NCBI RefSeq assembly: GCF_019799925.1
Contig: NZ_JABGCG010000014.1
Location: 62,001 to 126,000, forward strand
From: Blastococcus sp. CPCC 205250
GTDB lineage: Bacteria; Actinomycetota; Actinomycetes; Mycobacteriales; Geodermatophilaceae
Direction: 5' to 3'
Length of the DNA stretch: 64,000 bases
Below, piece by piece: positions 1 through 9,682 of the stretch (its first letter is position 1; every line of letters starts with the position of its first letter). The position numbers and the translations under genes were made by a program. Below the pieces are notes generated by a model, which saw only the letters and a program-made list of their open reading frames with translations, searched no databases and was not told the DNA's origin.

Positions 1-5
1 CCGGG

Positions 6-2756
6 GTGTCGTGGCGGAACCTGCCGTACGAGCACTCCGCCAACCGCGACCCGGCGCACGTCACGGCGCTGCTGGACGTCCAGCGCGCCTGCCGGGGTAA
101 CGCCGACGGCCCCGGCTGGTCCTACGGCGCCGAGCCGCCGGTGCTGCTGGAGAAGGCCGGCCCCGGCCTGTGGCCGGCGCTGCGGCAGGCGGTGGACGAC
201 GGCGTGAGCCTGCTGACCCGCCGGGGCGAGCCGGTGCGCCTCCTGACCGAGCCGGCCGAGCTCGTGGTCGAGGTGCGGGACGACGGCGGCGACCTGCGCG
301 TGCAGACGGTCGCCGAGCTGGCCGACTCCCGCGTGCCGAGCGGAGCACTGATGCTGCTCGGCAGCCCGCCGCACGGCGCCGCGCTGGTGCCCGGCGGGAC
401 GGACCTGCTCGGGGGCGTCGTCGCTGGGAGCGGGCTGACGCTCGTGCCGCTGCGGCGGGTGGCGCGGAGCGTCTCGGCGTTCGTGTCGGCCGGCGGCGTC
501 CGGGTGCCGGCCGCTGACCGCGACCGGTTCCTGCGGACCTACTACCCGGCGCTGCGCCGGGCGCTGCCGGTCCGCTCGCCCGACGCGTCGGTGGAGCTGC
601 CCGAGGTGCTGCCGCCGCGGCTGGGCGTGTCGGTCGAGCACGCTCCCGGGCACCGGCTCCGGCTCGATTGGTCGGTGCTGTACCGGACGGGGGAGGAGGT
701 CCGGCGGCTGCCGCTGACCCGCGGCACCGGCGTCGTCGCGGACGCCGGACGCGATCCGGCCGCGGAGGACCGGCTGCTGCGCGCGCTGCCCCCGCCCCCG
801 GAGCGGCTGGCGCGGCTGTGGCGGGGCAGCCCGGCGCGGCCGGTGCCGTCGACGGACCTGTCCGGCGTCGACGCCGCCGTCCTCACCGCCGAGTACCTGC
901 CGCTGCTGGCGGCGGCCGGGGTGGAGGTCGAGCAGACGGGGGAGCCGCCGGACTACCGCCGGGCCGACGGCGCCCCGGTGGTGCGGGTGTCGGCCACCGA
1001 CGCCGCCGACGGCGACTGGTTCGACCTGGGCGTCACCGTGTCGGTCGACGGCGAGGAGATCCCCTTCTACCTGCTGTTCGCCGCGCTGGCGTCGGGGGAG
1101 GAGTACCTGCTGCTGCCCAGTGGCACGTGGGTCGACGTCCGCCGTCCGGAGCTGGACCGGCTGCGCGCGCTCATCGACGAGGCGCGGGCGCTGCAGGAGT
1201 CCGACCGGCCGGGGTCCTTGCGGATCACCCGCTACCAGGCCGGGCTGTGGGACGAGCTCGTCGAGCTGGGCGTGGTCGACGAGCAGAGCGAGCGGTGGGA
1301 GCGCGACGTCGGCCGGCTGCTGGAGGTGCAGCCCGCGGCGCCGCCACCAGCGCCGGCCTCGCTGGCCGCGCAGCTGAGGCCCTACCAGCTCGAGGGCTAC
1401 CAGTGGCTGGCGACGCTGTGGGACCTCGGCCTGGGCGGCGTGCTGGCCGACGACATGGGGCTGGGCAAGACGCTGCAGACGCTGGCGCTGCTGTGCCGGG
1501 CGCAGGAGGCGGGGGAGCTGACCGCGCCGGTGCTCGTGGTGGCGCCGACGAGCGTGGTGTCGAACTGGGCGCGGGAGGCGGAGCGGTTCGCGCCCGGGCT
1601 GCGGGTGGTCACGGTGACCGGTCGCCGGAAGGGGGCGCCCCTAGCTTCGGCGGTGGCGGGCGCGGACGTCGTCGTCACCTCGTACGCGCTGCTGCGGCTG
1701 GGCGAGGCCGACTTCCGGGAGCTGCCGTGGAGCGGGCTCGTGCTGGACGAGGCGCAGTTCGTGAAGAACCACCAGGCCAAGACGTACGCCGCCGCCCGCC
1801 GGCTGCCGGCGCGGTTCAAGCTGGCGATCACCGGCACGCCGGTGGAGAACGACCTGATGGACCTGTGGTCGATGCTGTCGATCGTCGCGCCGGGGCTGTT
1901 CCCACACCCGAAGCGGTTCACCGAGCAGTACCGGGTGCCGATCGAGCGCAACGGCGACCCGGAGCGGCTGGCCGCGCTGCGCCGCCGGATCGCGCCGCTG
2001 ATGCGCCGCCGCACCAAGGAGCAGGTCGCTGCCGAGCTGCCGCCCAAGCAGGAGCAGGTGCTGGAGGTGGCGCTCGAGCCGAAGCACCGGAAGGTCTACG
2101 ACACGCACCTGCAGCGGGAGCGGCGCAAGGTGCTCGGCCTGGTCGACGACCTGGACCGCAACCGGTTCACGATCTTCCGGTCGTTGACGCTGCTGCGTCA
2201 GCTGGCGCTGGACGCCTCCCTGGTGGACGACGCGTACGCCGGGATCGCGTCGAGCAAGGCCGACGCGTTCCTGGAGCACCTGCGGGAGGTCGTCGCCGAG
2301 GGGCACCGGGCGCTGGTGTTCAGCTCGTTCACCGGGTTCCTGGGGACGGTGCGCTCGCGGCTTGAGGATTCGGCGGTGCCGTACGCGTACCTGGACGGGT
2401 CGACGCGGGACCGGGACGCGGCGGTCTCCTCGTTCCGGTCCGGCGCCGTGCCGGTGTTCCTGATCAGCCTCAAGGCCGGCGGGTCGGGGCTGAACCTGAC
2501 CGAGGCCGACTACGTGTTCGTGCTCGACCCGTGGTGGAACCCGGCGGCCGAGGCGCAGGCGATCGACCGGGCGCACCGGATCGGGCAGGACAAGTCGGTG
2601 ATGGTCTACCGGCTGGTCGCCGCGGACACGATCGAGCAGAAGGTGGTGGCGCTGCAGGAGCGCAAGCGCGACCTGTTCGCCCGGGTGGTGGACGGCGACG
2701 ACGGCGCGCTGACGGGCCCGCTGACCGCCGAGGACATCCGCGGCCTGTTCGCGTGA
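6..2756 (+). CDS. SNF2-family DEAD/DEAH helicase, probably cut at its 5' end
   Basis: This is an ATP-dependent SNF2/Rad54-type DNA translocase, a cytoplasmic protein that remodels DNA-protein complexes. The first half (to about residue 430) matches the bacterial SNF2-associated region. The ATPase core follows, with Walker A DDMGLGKT near residue 481, a DEAQ box near 579 and the AHRIGQ motif VI near 854. The frame is open up to the window edge. The first usable codon (GTG at 6) gives 916 residues, whereas actinobacterial relatives usually carry more sequence at the N-terminus. I therefore think the true start lies outside the window. It ends 83 bases before a small leaderless gene. The family call is firm from the motifs; the start is not. 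Confidence 0.9.
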   Translation: MSWRNLPYEHSANRDPAHVTALLDVQRACRGNADGPGWSYGAEPPVLLEKAGPGLWPALRQAVDDGVSLLTRRGEPVRLLTEPAELVVEVRDDGGDLRVQTVAELADSRVPSGALMLLGSPPHGAALVPGGTDLLGGVVAGSGLTLVPLRRVARSVSAFVSAGGVRVPAADRDRFLRTYYPALRRALPVRSPDASVELPEVLPPRLGVSVEHAPGHRLRLDWSVLYRTGEEVRRLPLTRGTGVVADAGRDPAAEDRLLRALPPPPERLARLWRGSPARPVPSTDLSGVDAAVLTAEYLPLLAAAGVEVEQTGEPPDYRRADGAPVVRVSATDAADGDWFDLGVTVSVDGEEIPFYLLFAALASGEEYLLLPSGTWVDVRRPELDRLRALIDEARALQESDRPGSLRITRYQAGLWDELVELGVVDEQSERWERDVGRLLEVQPAAPPPAPASLAAQLRPYQLEGYQWLATLWDLGLGGVLADDMGLGKTLQTLALLCRAQEAGELTAPVLVVAPTSVVSNWAREAERFAPGLRVVTVTGRRKGAPLASAVAGADVVVTSYALLRLGEADFRELPWSGLVLDEAQFVKNHQAKTYAAARRLPARFKLAITGTPVENDLMDLWSMLSIVAPGLFPHPKRFTEQYRVPIERNGDPERLAALRRRIAPLMRRRTKEQVAAELPPKQEQVLEVALEPKHRKVYDTHLQRERRKVLGLVDDLDRNRFTIFRSLTLLRQLALDASLVDDAYAGIASSKADAFLEHLREVVAEGHRALVFSSFTGFLGTVRSRLEDSAVPYAYLDGSTRDRDAAVSSFRSGAVPVFLISLKAGGSGLNLTEADYVFVLDPWWNPAAEAQAIDRAHRIGQDKSVMVYRLVAADTIEQKVVALQERKRDLFARVVDGDDGALTGPLTAEDIRGLFA

Positions 2757-2826
2757 GCTGAGCACGTCGGGAGGACCACTTGGCGGATGGGTTCGCGTCC
2801 CGCCATTGATCGCTGAGCTGAGCTCT

Positions 2827-2832
2827 TAGCAT
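2827..2832 (+). promoter_or_regulatory. -10 element of a leaderless promoter
   Basis: TAGCAT fits the actinobacterial TAnnnT consensus. It sits seven bases before the GTG at 2840, the distance expected when transcription starts on the start codon. A TTGATC at 2806-2811 could serve as a -35 with a short 15-base spacer. No Shine-Dalgarno sequence precedes the GTG, which agrees with leaderless translation. Confidence 0.5.
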
Positions 2833-2839
2833 CGCGTCT

Positions 2840-3157
2840 GTGTCAGGCGACCTCTCACTCTTCGGCGATGACTCACCCAGTGAGCCGGTCCCGCCGGCTC
2901 CCTCTGAAGCCCCGATCGCGGACTGGCTGATCGACTCCCTCAGAGAAGCCCTGACCGCTCGTGGTCTGACGACGATGGCGGAGCGTCAGCTGGCGATCGA
3001 GTCGGCCGCAGGTCGTCCCGTCGACTCCTTGCGGTCGCTCACCCGCGCGGAGGCGCTGCGCGCGTTGTCGGAGCTGTCCCCAGCGTCGTCGGCGGGGGCG
3101 CAGTCGACGTCCCGGTGGGACAACCGCGACGAGGACACGTGGATCGACCGACTCTGA
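2840..3157 (+). CDS. Small acidic hypothetical protein, 105 aa
   Basis: I do not recognise this family. The protein is acidic and proline-rich at its N-terminus (SLFGDDSPSEPVPPAP). A predicted helical middle follows (residues 27-75, with WLIDSLREALTARGL), and the tail is acidic and ends in DTWIDRL. There is no signal peptide, membrane segment or cysteine. The GTG start is supported by a -10 element seven bases upstream and by the lack of a ribosome binding site, so it is probably translated from a leaderless mRNA. It follows the SNF2 gene by 83 bases and is convergent with the PD-(D/E)XK-like gene. Codon use matches its neighbours. The function is unknown. Confidence 0.6.
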   Translation: MSGDLSLFGDDSPSEPVPPAPSEAPIADWLIDSLREALTARGLTTMAERQLAIESAAGRPVDSLRSLTRAEALRALSELSPASSAGAQSTSRWDNRDEDTWIDRL

Positions 3158-3196
3158 CGTGGCCTGCGCCGCCGCCGAGAACCCGCGCAGGTTGCC

Positions 3197-4276
3197 TCAG
3201 GCGGACGGCGAATCCGAGTGGCCCGTCGCCAACTCGCCGATCAGCCAATCGGCGAAGGCGGCGGTGGCTTGCGGCTGCGGTGTCGTCAATGACGGGTAGT
3301 ACGGCTTGTCATTGAGGGTGGGGAAGAGGTTCTTGAGGACCGTGTCCATCTCGCTCACGCGGTCCTCGGTCAAGGATCCGAACTCGACGAAGTAGCCGCG
3401 GTTCACGGTCATCTGGCCGGACGTGTAGAGCACGTACACGGATCGCGTCGCTTCTCCCGGGACGTACGGATAGTCGAGGGAGATGGACACCGACCCGGCG
3501 TTGATCCGCATGGAAGCGCCCGGCCGCGCTTCCCACGCTGCGAGAATCGCCTGGGCCGAAGCGCGGAAGTCGTTGTCGCAGACTGCCAGGAACGCGGGAA
3601 CGGAGCGCGGACCTCCGTCCTCCTGGTCGTGCACTGCCGTCAGCCACGTGTTGGGCCGCGCGACCACCTGAAAGCGCGGAACAATGGCAGTTCCGACCCG
3701 CTCAGCCGTGAGCTGGACGAGGAAGACTGCGATGCCCTTCTCGGCTCCGAGCTGCTCGTATGCGGAGTTCAGGTAGTCCGCGATGGCCACGAACTCCTGT
3801 CCGTGGTCCTCCGCAATCACCACGAGCGCTCGCGCATCGTGCCCGACCGCATACGCCAGCCCTCGGGTGAGGTGGTCGTGGTCAACCCGCAGGTACTGGT
3901 TCTCGATTGCGATCCGGCCGCCGTCCGAGGTGCGCGCGAGGATGTCGAGGTTCCGGTTCACCGTCGGTAGGGTCACCTCGGTCCCCAGGAGCTCCAGTGG
4001 TCCGAGTCCGAGGCCGTCCAGCCAGTCGAGATTCGCGGCGAGCCACGGGGTGAAGTGCGTGGCTTCCCCGGGCCAGACGGTACGGACACTGACCGGCTCA
4101 GGGCGAACGATCCGGCCGATCTGATCAGGCTGTGACATGACGGGAGTATCGGCCAGCGCTTGCTGCGCGTGGTGAAGGGCGCGCAGTACCCGAATTGCGT
4201 CGAGCTCGTCGACTTCTGTTTCCTCTGGCACCTCTGTGGCTGGAGAGCCTCGCTTCACCCAATAGCGGTACGACAC
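3197..4276 (-). CDS. Restriction-endonuclease-like hypothetical protein, 359 aa
   Basis: The central part looks like a PD-(D/E)XK nuclease core: NRNLDILARTSDGGRIAIENQ gives an Asp, a hydrophobic strand and an E-x-Q, followed by a Rossmann-like ALVVIAEDHG strand. This arrangement resembles the nuclease-like N-terminal domains of DUF4268-type proteins. It would act on DNA in the cytoplasm. The canonical lysine is replaced by glutamine, so activity is uncertain. The C-terminus (from about residue 230) is a separate alpha/beta domain I do not recognise. The GTG at 4276 is the longest start; an ATG at 4138 (MSQPDQIGR) is the main alternative, and neither has a convincing ribosome binding site. The gene is divergent from the coupled glycine-zipper pair. 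Confidence 0.55.
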   Translation of the reverse strand: MSYRYWVKRGSPATEVPEETEVDELDAIRVLRALHHAQQALADTPVMSQPDQIGRIVRPEPVSVRTVWPGEATHFTPWLAANLDWLDGLGLGPLELLGTEVTLPTVNRNLDILARTSDGGRIAIENQYLRVDHDHLTRGLAYAVGHDARALVVIAEDHGQEFVAIADYLNSAYEQLGAEKGIAVFLVQLTAERVGTAIVPRFQVVARPNTWLTAVHDQEDGGPRSVPAFLAVCDNDFRASAQAILAAWEARPGASMRINAGSVSISLDYPYVPGEATRSVYVLYTSGQMTVNRGYFVEFGSLTEDRVSEMDTVLKNLFPTLNDKPYYPSLTTPQPQATAAFADWLIGELATGHSDSPSA

Positions 4277-4356
4277 GGTCCGACTTGCGCGGGTCTGTCA
4301 CCGCTGCATGTCAGTGTCGAGGGCGCCTTCGTCCACGCAGCCCGAGGAGTACCCCG

Positions 4357-5283
4357 ATGCGCCTGTTCCCGATCTTCGATGCCAAGAGCCTGGCGGAGGA
4401 GAACGAGAAGGAGCACAAGTCCATCGTGAAGACCAAGGAAGCGGCGGAGAAGCGGGCTGTCGGGGCGCAGGAACGGCTCGACAAGGCGTATACGAAGGAG
4501 TTCGACGGTTACCTGAGCCCATTCGCGGGGCAATTTGCCCGACTGCGGAACGTCGAGCTCAGCGATCTCCCCACGATCACCGCTGTGCCGGAGCTGAAGG
4601 CCATGGACGTGAAGCTGCGAGCGGTGGGGATCAAGGCGGTGGAGGGCTTGGCAGCTCTCGCCGGCGGCGGTGCAGCGGGCGCTGCAGCGGGAGGTCTCAC
4701 CTTCGCCGCGGTGGGGGCGTTCGCGGCGGCCTCGACGGGAACGGCCATCTCTGCGCTGAGCGGCGCAGCCGCGACGAGCGCGACGCTGGCCTGGCTGGGT
4801 GGTGGATCTCTCGCCGCCGGCGGCTTCGGAGTCGCGGGTGGCACCGCGGTCCTCGCGGGCGTCGTGGCGGCTCCGGTGTTGATCGCCGCCTACGGCTTTC
4901 TGTGGTGGAAGGGCGAGGACGCCTACCAGGACCAAGTGAAGGTCAAGCAGCAACTCGTCGAGGCGAGGAGCGACTTGGTCGTCCAGGTCGCCAAGGTGGA
5001 TGCCGCAGTGCAGCGCATCAAGGACACCGCGCGCGTCGTTCGCTCGCTCGGTGCTTGCGGCCGACCGCGGCTGCAGAAGTTGACTGACCTGATCGACAGC
5101 AATGACGACTACGCCACCTACTCCCCGGCGCAGCGGGCGCTGGTCGCGGAACTCGCCGGGATCGCCACCGCGCTGGCTGCCGTCATCGCGTGTCCGGTCA
5201 TCGACGACAACGGTCTCGTCACGTCGCTGTCGGACGAGACACTCGCTGCGGCCAACACGCTGGCGGATCGACTCGCGGCATGA
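4357..5283 (+). CDS. Glycine-zipper membrane-active protein, 308 aa
   Basis: The N-terminus (residues 1-60) is a charged helix, probably a coiled coil, with EENEKEHKSIVKTKEAAEK. A long Gly/Ala stretch follows at about 95-190. It is built from glycine-zipper repeats (GGGAAGAAAGGLTF, STGTAISALSGAAATSATLAW, GGGSLAAGG) and ends in the hydrophobic VLIAAYGFLWW. The C-terminal third is helical and soluble. Such zippers form helical hairpins or pores in membranes and also occur in phage and colicin-like proteins; the exact role is not known. I chose the ATG at 4357 because GAGGAGT lies just upstream, although the frame is open to 4195. Its TGA overlaps the next ATG (ATGA at 5280), so the two proteins are probably made in fixed ratio. 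Confidence 0.65.
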   Translation: MRLFPIFDAKSLAEENEKEHKSIVKTKEAAEKRAVGAQERLDKAYTKEFDGYLSPFAGQFARLRNVELSDLPTITAVPELKAMDVKLRAVGIKAVEGLAALAGGGAAGAAAGGLTFAAVGAFAAASTGTAISALSGAAATSATLAWLGGGSLAAGGFGVAGGTAVLAGVVAAPVLIAAYGFLWWKGEDAYQDQVKVKQQLVEARSDLVVQVAKVDAAVQRIKDTARVVRSLGACGRPRLQKLTDLIDSNDDYATYSPAQRALVAELAGIATALAAVIACPVIDDNGLVTSLSDETLAAANTLADRLAA

Positions 5284-6791
5284 ATGCCGACCGGCATGAC
5301 TGCGAGACAGCTAGTCGTCCGTCTGCCTCCTCTGTTGCCTCGGACGCCCTGCGCGAGGAGGCAGCACGACAGGCGGCCGACGCTGCTACCCGGACCGGAC
5401 GGGAACAGCTGGCCATGCTCCTGCAGCAGCGGGACGTCGCTGCACGCATCGCCGAGCGCTTCTGCAATGTCGCAGAGGCGCAGCGTCAGGGTCATGTCTT
5501 CGAGTGGATGCACGAGCTGTCGTTCAACCTCAAGGCCATAGCCGCGGACGACGACGCCCGGCTTTGGGTCACCACGTGGCTCGGACAGCCGCATGACGCT
5601 GCCGATCTGCAGCTCTTCGGTCCCTATGGGGAAACCCTTGCCGAGGTCCAAGCGAAGGTCGTCAGCGGAGTGGCGCAACGCCTCGCCCCGGTCAACGGCC
5701 TGTCGGCGACCAAGTACGAGGGCATGCAGCTCCTCGTCCCGCAGGACCACGTGGCAAGTACGAAGGACCTGATCGATCGGCGGCTGGCCATGCCAGAGGG
5801 TCCGCTGCATGAGCGTTACACGGACGTGGCGGCGCGAGTCACGGACCGGGTTCAGTACGGCGACCTGACCTCGGACCCGGTGACGACGGCCCAGCTGACG
5901 GACGCGGCGCGTGATCCTGAAGGGCATGTGTCCGGGCTGATCCGACAGGGACGGCTGAAGGACGTTGCGGTTGGGGGCGCCAGTGCCGCGGCTGTCGCAG
6001 GCCTGACCACAGGCCTGGTCGACGTTGCAACGGCATACGTGCGAACGGGGTCCCTCGATGACGTGGCTTGGCCGGAACTGGCCCGCCGTGCGGCGCAGCG
6101 TGCGCTGCAGGCGGGTGCCGTTGCCGCTATCGCGGAAGGGATCTCGGGAGCGGCGCAGCAGGCATCGGCTAATGGCGCCGGGCACTGGACCGAGTCCCTG
6201 GTGGACGGCGGCCTGGACTTCGCGATGGGCACCGCGGTTGTCGAATTGGCAGGCGTTGCCCTGGGCGTAGCCACTGGTCGACTCTCGGCTGAGGAGGCGG
6301 CCTGGGCGGCGGCAGAGGCCCTGACCAAGTCGCTTGCCGGATGGGCTTGTGCGGCCGTCGGGCAGTGCTTGATCCCCATCCCGGTCGTCGGTGCGGTCAT
6401 CGGCAGGGTGGTCGGGCAGTACGGAGCAGCCATGATGATCCAAGGCCTGCGACTGGCAGTCCTCGCGCGAGATCGATCGGCGGCCTGGGATGCGGAGTAC
6501 GAGGCGCTACTCCGGCACACAGCGGAGATGCAGGCTGTGGCAGCCGCTGAGCTACACGAGGTGGACGAGCTACTCGCCGCCTATGAGACGGGCTTCCGGA
6601 GCCATGTCCTGCCGCGACTCCGCTCGCTACAGGGCCTCGTCGACACCGGTCATCCGGACGAGGTGCTGGAGCACCTCGGAGCCCTGACACGCTCGTACTG
6701 CGGGACGCCGCTCTTCTCATCGCTGGCGGAGTTCGACGCACTCATGGTGGAGAACACGTTCACCCTCGTCTTGAGCCTGAATCCCCGATAG
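5280..6791 (+). CDS. Glycine-zipper protein with a QxK nuclease-like motif, 503 aa
   Basis: Three parts are visible. A helical N-terminus (1-66) comes first. A compact domain at about 67-150 contains GHVFEWMHELSFN and then ADLQLFGPYGETLAEVQAK. D109, Q124 and K126 would fit a PD-(D/E/Q)xK active site. A long Ala/Gly-rich region (about 220-400) with several hydrophobic glycine-zipper segments follows, ending in a helical tail. The start overlaps the stop of the preceding gene as ATGA, so translation is coupled. An effector combining a nuclease-like head and a membrane-active tail is my inference; no named family is recognised. It is followed after 199 bases by the nuclease-helicase pair, and may belong to the same defence unit. 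Confidence 0.6.
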   Translation: MNADRHDCETASRPSASSVASDALREEAARQAADAATRTGREQLAMLLQQRDVAARIAERFCNVAEAQRQGHVFEWMHELSFNLKAIAADDDARLWVTTWLGQPHDAADLQLFGPYGETLAEVQAKVVSGVAQRLAPVNGLSATKYEGMQLLVPQDHVASTKDLIDRRLAMPEGPLHERYTDVAARVTDRVQYGDLTSDPVTTAQLTDAARDPEGHVSGLIRQGRLKDVAVGGASAAAVAGLTTGLVDVATAYVRTGSLDDVAWPELARRAAQRALQAGAVAAIAEGISGAAQQASANGAGHWTESLVDGGLDFAMGTAVVELAGVALGVATGRLSAEEAAWAAAEALTKSLAGWACAAVGQCLIPIPVVGAVIGRVVGQYGAAMMIQGLRLAVLARDRSAAWDAEYEALLRHTAEMQAVAAAELHEVDELLAAYETGFRSHVLPRLRSLQGLVDTGHPDEVLEHLGALTRSYCGTPLFSSLAEFDALMVENTFTLVLSLNPR

Positions 6792-6990
6792 ACGCGTGGG
6801 CCGGCGCCTGCCACCCCTGGTGTAACCAGTGAAGCGCATGGGCGTGTGGTGACGTCCCGACGGCGCGGGATGGTGGCTTGCCGGCGGACGTGCTCCATGC
6901 TGCAAACCGAACCGTCTCGAAACAGAGCCGCACCGGTGTGGCAAGCGGAGCTACCTGCAGCGGCGTTGGACGTTCAACCGATGGACTGGA

Positions 6991-9675
6991 GTGGGTGTGG
7001 GTTCTCTGAGTACCGGCGGCGGCAGCAGTGCTGTAGCCGCCTCCGCGCACGCCGGGTGTGAGCGCTTCCGTCGGACCGATCCGCTCATCACGAAGATGAG
7101 TCGGCGCAAACTAGCGTCTGACGTCGGGGCCGCCGACCTCGCAGTGGGGATTCCGGAGGCCCGCTGGATGCGGGCGATGACCTTCGAGCGGCTCGTCCAC
7201 TCCGAGCGCTTCGTGTCCGAGTTGCTCACCAAGGCCGTGGGACAGCTGGGCTTGCCTCGACCTGAGGCCATCCGTCGCGCGTCCGGCAAGGTCTCGGTCG
7301 ATGTGACGGCCACCGAGCTGAGCGTCGCGCATTCCAGGGCGGTCACGGACCGCCACGCCACCATGCTGACCGAGTTGGCCGTTCCCTTCCTCGACCTCGA
7401 GGGAGAGGCCGATGCGACGCCGACCAAGCCGGACTTCGCCATCGTGTGTCCTCGCGAGGAGACCGGCGGCGTCGTGGGGTCGTGGCTGGTGATGGGAGAT
7501 GCGAAGGACTACGAGCGCGTTCGCTCCCGCATCGATGACGCCCGCCTGCTCAAGGGCTTCCTGCAGGTCGCGCTCGGCGCAGAGTCAGCGCGGGCCTGGA
7601 GCAAGTTGCCCGTGGGCATGGCTGTTCACGACCACGGAACGCTCGCCGTGCCGCGGAACGCGTTCCTCCAGCCGGAGGCCGTTGTCGAGCGGCTCAATGA
7701 CCATCGAGCGGAGGTGCGTACCCGCGCTCGCGAGCGCACCGAGGCGCTGGCGGCCGTCGCCCAGGATAAGGAGGTTCTCACTGACCTCCACCAGTACCTC
7801 GGTCACCTCGAGGCGACCTACGACCCCAGCTCCTGCCCGACGTGCAACCTCTTCGTCTACTGCCGCAAGGAGCTACGGCAGACAGGGACGGCGGAAGCAC
7901 TTCTCATCGAGCTCGGGATCGAGCGCCTGACGAGGCCCGCCGTCCGGGGCTTGATTGACAACACCGACGTGATCGGTGTCGTCGCACCTCAGGTGGTCGC
8001 CAACGTGCAGGCGACCGTCGCCGGCCTGCCGGTGTGGACGACACGGCGTCGCATGGACCCAGTTGGACTGCCCGGAAGCATCAACGTCGTCCTGGCGAAG
8101 TCCGACGCGGCTGCGCTTGGCGTTCACGGCATCGCAGTCCAGCGCGTTGGTAAGAACGGGCCGGAGGCATGGCGGCGACGGGTCTTCGCTGAACCACAGG
8201 CGCCACAGACCCGCCTCGGAGTCATGGGGCTCCTCGGCGAGGCCATCCGCCAGGTTCGGGAGGCCGGTGACGGCCCGGTCCATCTGGTGGTCCCGGACAA
8301 GCCCACCGCGGACGTCCTCGTGTCGATGGCGGATTCGCTGGCGGGCGTGGAGCTCAGCCGACTTCGGTGGCAGCGCGACCTCGATGAAGGACGGCCGGTG
8401 CTGACCTTTGACGGGGAGCCGGCGGAAGTGCCGGCTGCGCTCGAGGAGGACCAGCGCCTCGCAGTGAGCTTCTTCCTCGAGGCGGACCGGGCGCGGGCTA
8501 TGTCCCTGCGCAGCGCCATTGTCGACCTGCGGGGAGTCCTAGCCACTCACGTCATTGCTGGCGGACCGACTACGGACAGCGGGCGTCTTGACTACCTGGT
8601 CCGCTGGGCGGAGGCGCCTGCGGCACTCGATCACCGCGACCTGTCCGATAAAATCGCTGAACAGAAGCACACGCCGGGCGCGCGGCTGTCCAACACTGCT
8701 TCGGACGACATCCATGCCGCCTACCGCAGGCGGACGACGGACCCCGAGCGGTACAGCGAACGCGTCGACGCGGCGCTGGACTACCGCATGGACGTCGTCG
8801 AACGAGCCATCAAGGTGCTGGAGACTCTCGGTGTGTCTCGGCTCCGGGACGTGCATCGAGCACTGGAGATGGACGCCCAGGAGGTCTGGGGACGTCGTGT
8901 CGCCCTGCACGCCTCCGACCTCGTCCGCTTCTCACGGACCTTTCCGGCCTGGCGCAACGCGCAAGTGGACATGCTCGATGCGGACAGCAGGTGCTTCGCA
9001 CAGCTGACGATGCTGGGGGACGTCGACTGCGCTCTCGAGCGAGCTCAAGACGCCGGTGTGCGAGAGCTCGCCGTCGCTGAGGTGCTGAGCGTCAGCCCCC
9101 TCCGGCTGTCGGTCGCGTCCCGACGGCTCGGCGACGGCGCGGAGGTCGTTGCGCTGCACGTCAACGATCGGCCGATCGTCGAGGAGGGATTGACCACTCT
9201 CCAGGTCCAGAAGGGCAGCTTCAAGTTCGGTCAGGTGCCGCTGGGGCGTCTTGCTCGAGAGGACGGGGTCGACGGCCTCCGCTGGTTCCCCGGTGTGCCG
9301 ATCTCGCTGGCGGTGGGAGACCGCCTGATCCTGGCGGACGCGGGATGGTTCAAGACCTTCCGGTCCGGCCACGAGATTGCCGTCGATCGGCCCAAGCTCG
9401 ACGAGCGAGCGGCGCCCAAGGCCACGTGCACTCCGTCGTCCTACACGGCCGACCCTACGGTTCACCGGTGGTGCTGCCGCCCGCACGAGGACGCCGAGGC
9501 GGAGTGGTCGGACACCCTGGCGGCACGGCGAGCCCGCGGGGAGCTCAATCCGCAGACCTGGCCACCCCTCATCGACGAGGACCGCTTCGACGTGGGCCAG
9601 GACGAGTCCGAATCGGTCGCTGTCACCCCGCCGAACACCGTGCCGGCGAACCTGACCCTCGACGACCTCGAGTAG
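6991..9675 (+). CDS. Cas4/RecB-like nuclease with Cys cluster, 894 aa
   Basis: The N-terminal 300 residues look like a PD-(D/E)XK nuclease. KPDFAIVCP is followed by LVMGDAKDY (D169-A-K), and then the cluster CPTCNLFVYC (about 281-290), which resembles the Fe-S cysteine triplet of Cas4 and AddB nucleases. The remaining 600 residues are mixed alpha/beta and match nothing I know. It would cut DNA together with the helicase encoded seven bases downstream, giving a split Dna2-like nuclease-helicase. The GTG at 6991 is used; a GTG at 6997 is equally possible. The nuclease call rests on motifs only, and whether the cluster binds iron or zinc cannot be told. Confidence 0.65.
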   Translation: MGVGSLSTGGGSSAVAASAHAGCERFRRTDPLITKMSRRKLASDVGAADLAVGIPEARWMRAMTFERLVHSERFVSELLTKAVGQLGLPRPEAIRRASGKVSVDVTATELSVAHSRAVTDRHATMLTELAVPFLDLEGEADATPTKPDFAIVCPREETGGVVGSWLVMGDAKDYERVRSRIDDARLLKGFLQVALGAESARAWSKLPVGMAVHDHGTLAVPRNAFLQPEAVVERLNDHRAEVRTRARERTEALAAVAQDKEVLTDLHQYLGHLEATYDPSSCPTCNLFVYCRKELRQTGTAEALLIELGIERLTRPAVRGLIDNTDVIGVVAPQVVANVQATVAGLPVWTTRRRMDPVGLPGSINVVLAKSDAAALGVHGIAVQRVGKNGPEAWRRRVFAEPQAPQTRLGVMGLLGEAIRQVREAGDGPVHLVVPDKPTADVLVSMADSLAGVELSRLRWQRDLDEGRPVLTFDGEPAEVPAALEEDQRLAVSFFLEADRARAMSLRSAIVDLRGVLATHVIAGGPTTDSGRLDYLVRWAEAPAALDHRDLSDKIAEQKHTPGARLSNTASDDIHAAYRRRTTDPERYSERVDAALDYRMDVVERAIKVLETLGVSRLRDVHRALEMDAQEVWGRRVALHASDLVRFSRTFPAWRNAQVDMLDADSRCFAQLTMLGDVDCALERAQDAGVRELAVAEVLSVSPLRLSVASRRLGDGAEVVALHVNDRPIVEEGLTTLQVQKGSFKFGQVPLGRLAREDGVDGLRWFPGVPISLAVGDRLILADAGWFKTFRSGHEIAVDRPKLDERAAPKATCTPSSYTADPTVHRWCCRPHEDAEAEWSDTLAARRARGELNPQTWPPLIDEDRFDVGQDESESVAVTPPNTVPANLTLDDLE

Positions 9676-9682
9676 GCCACTG

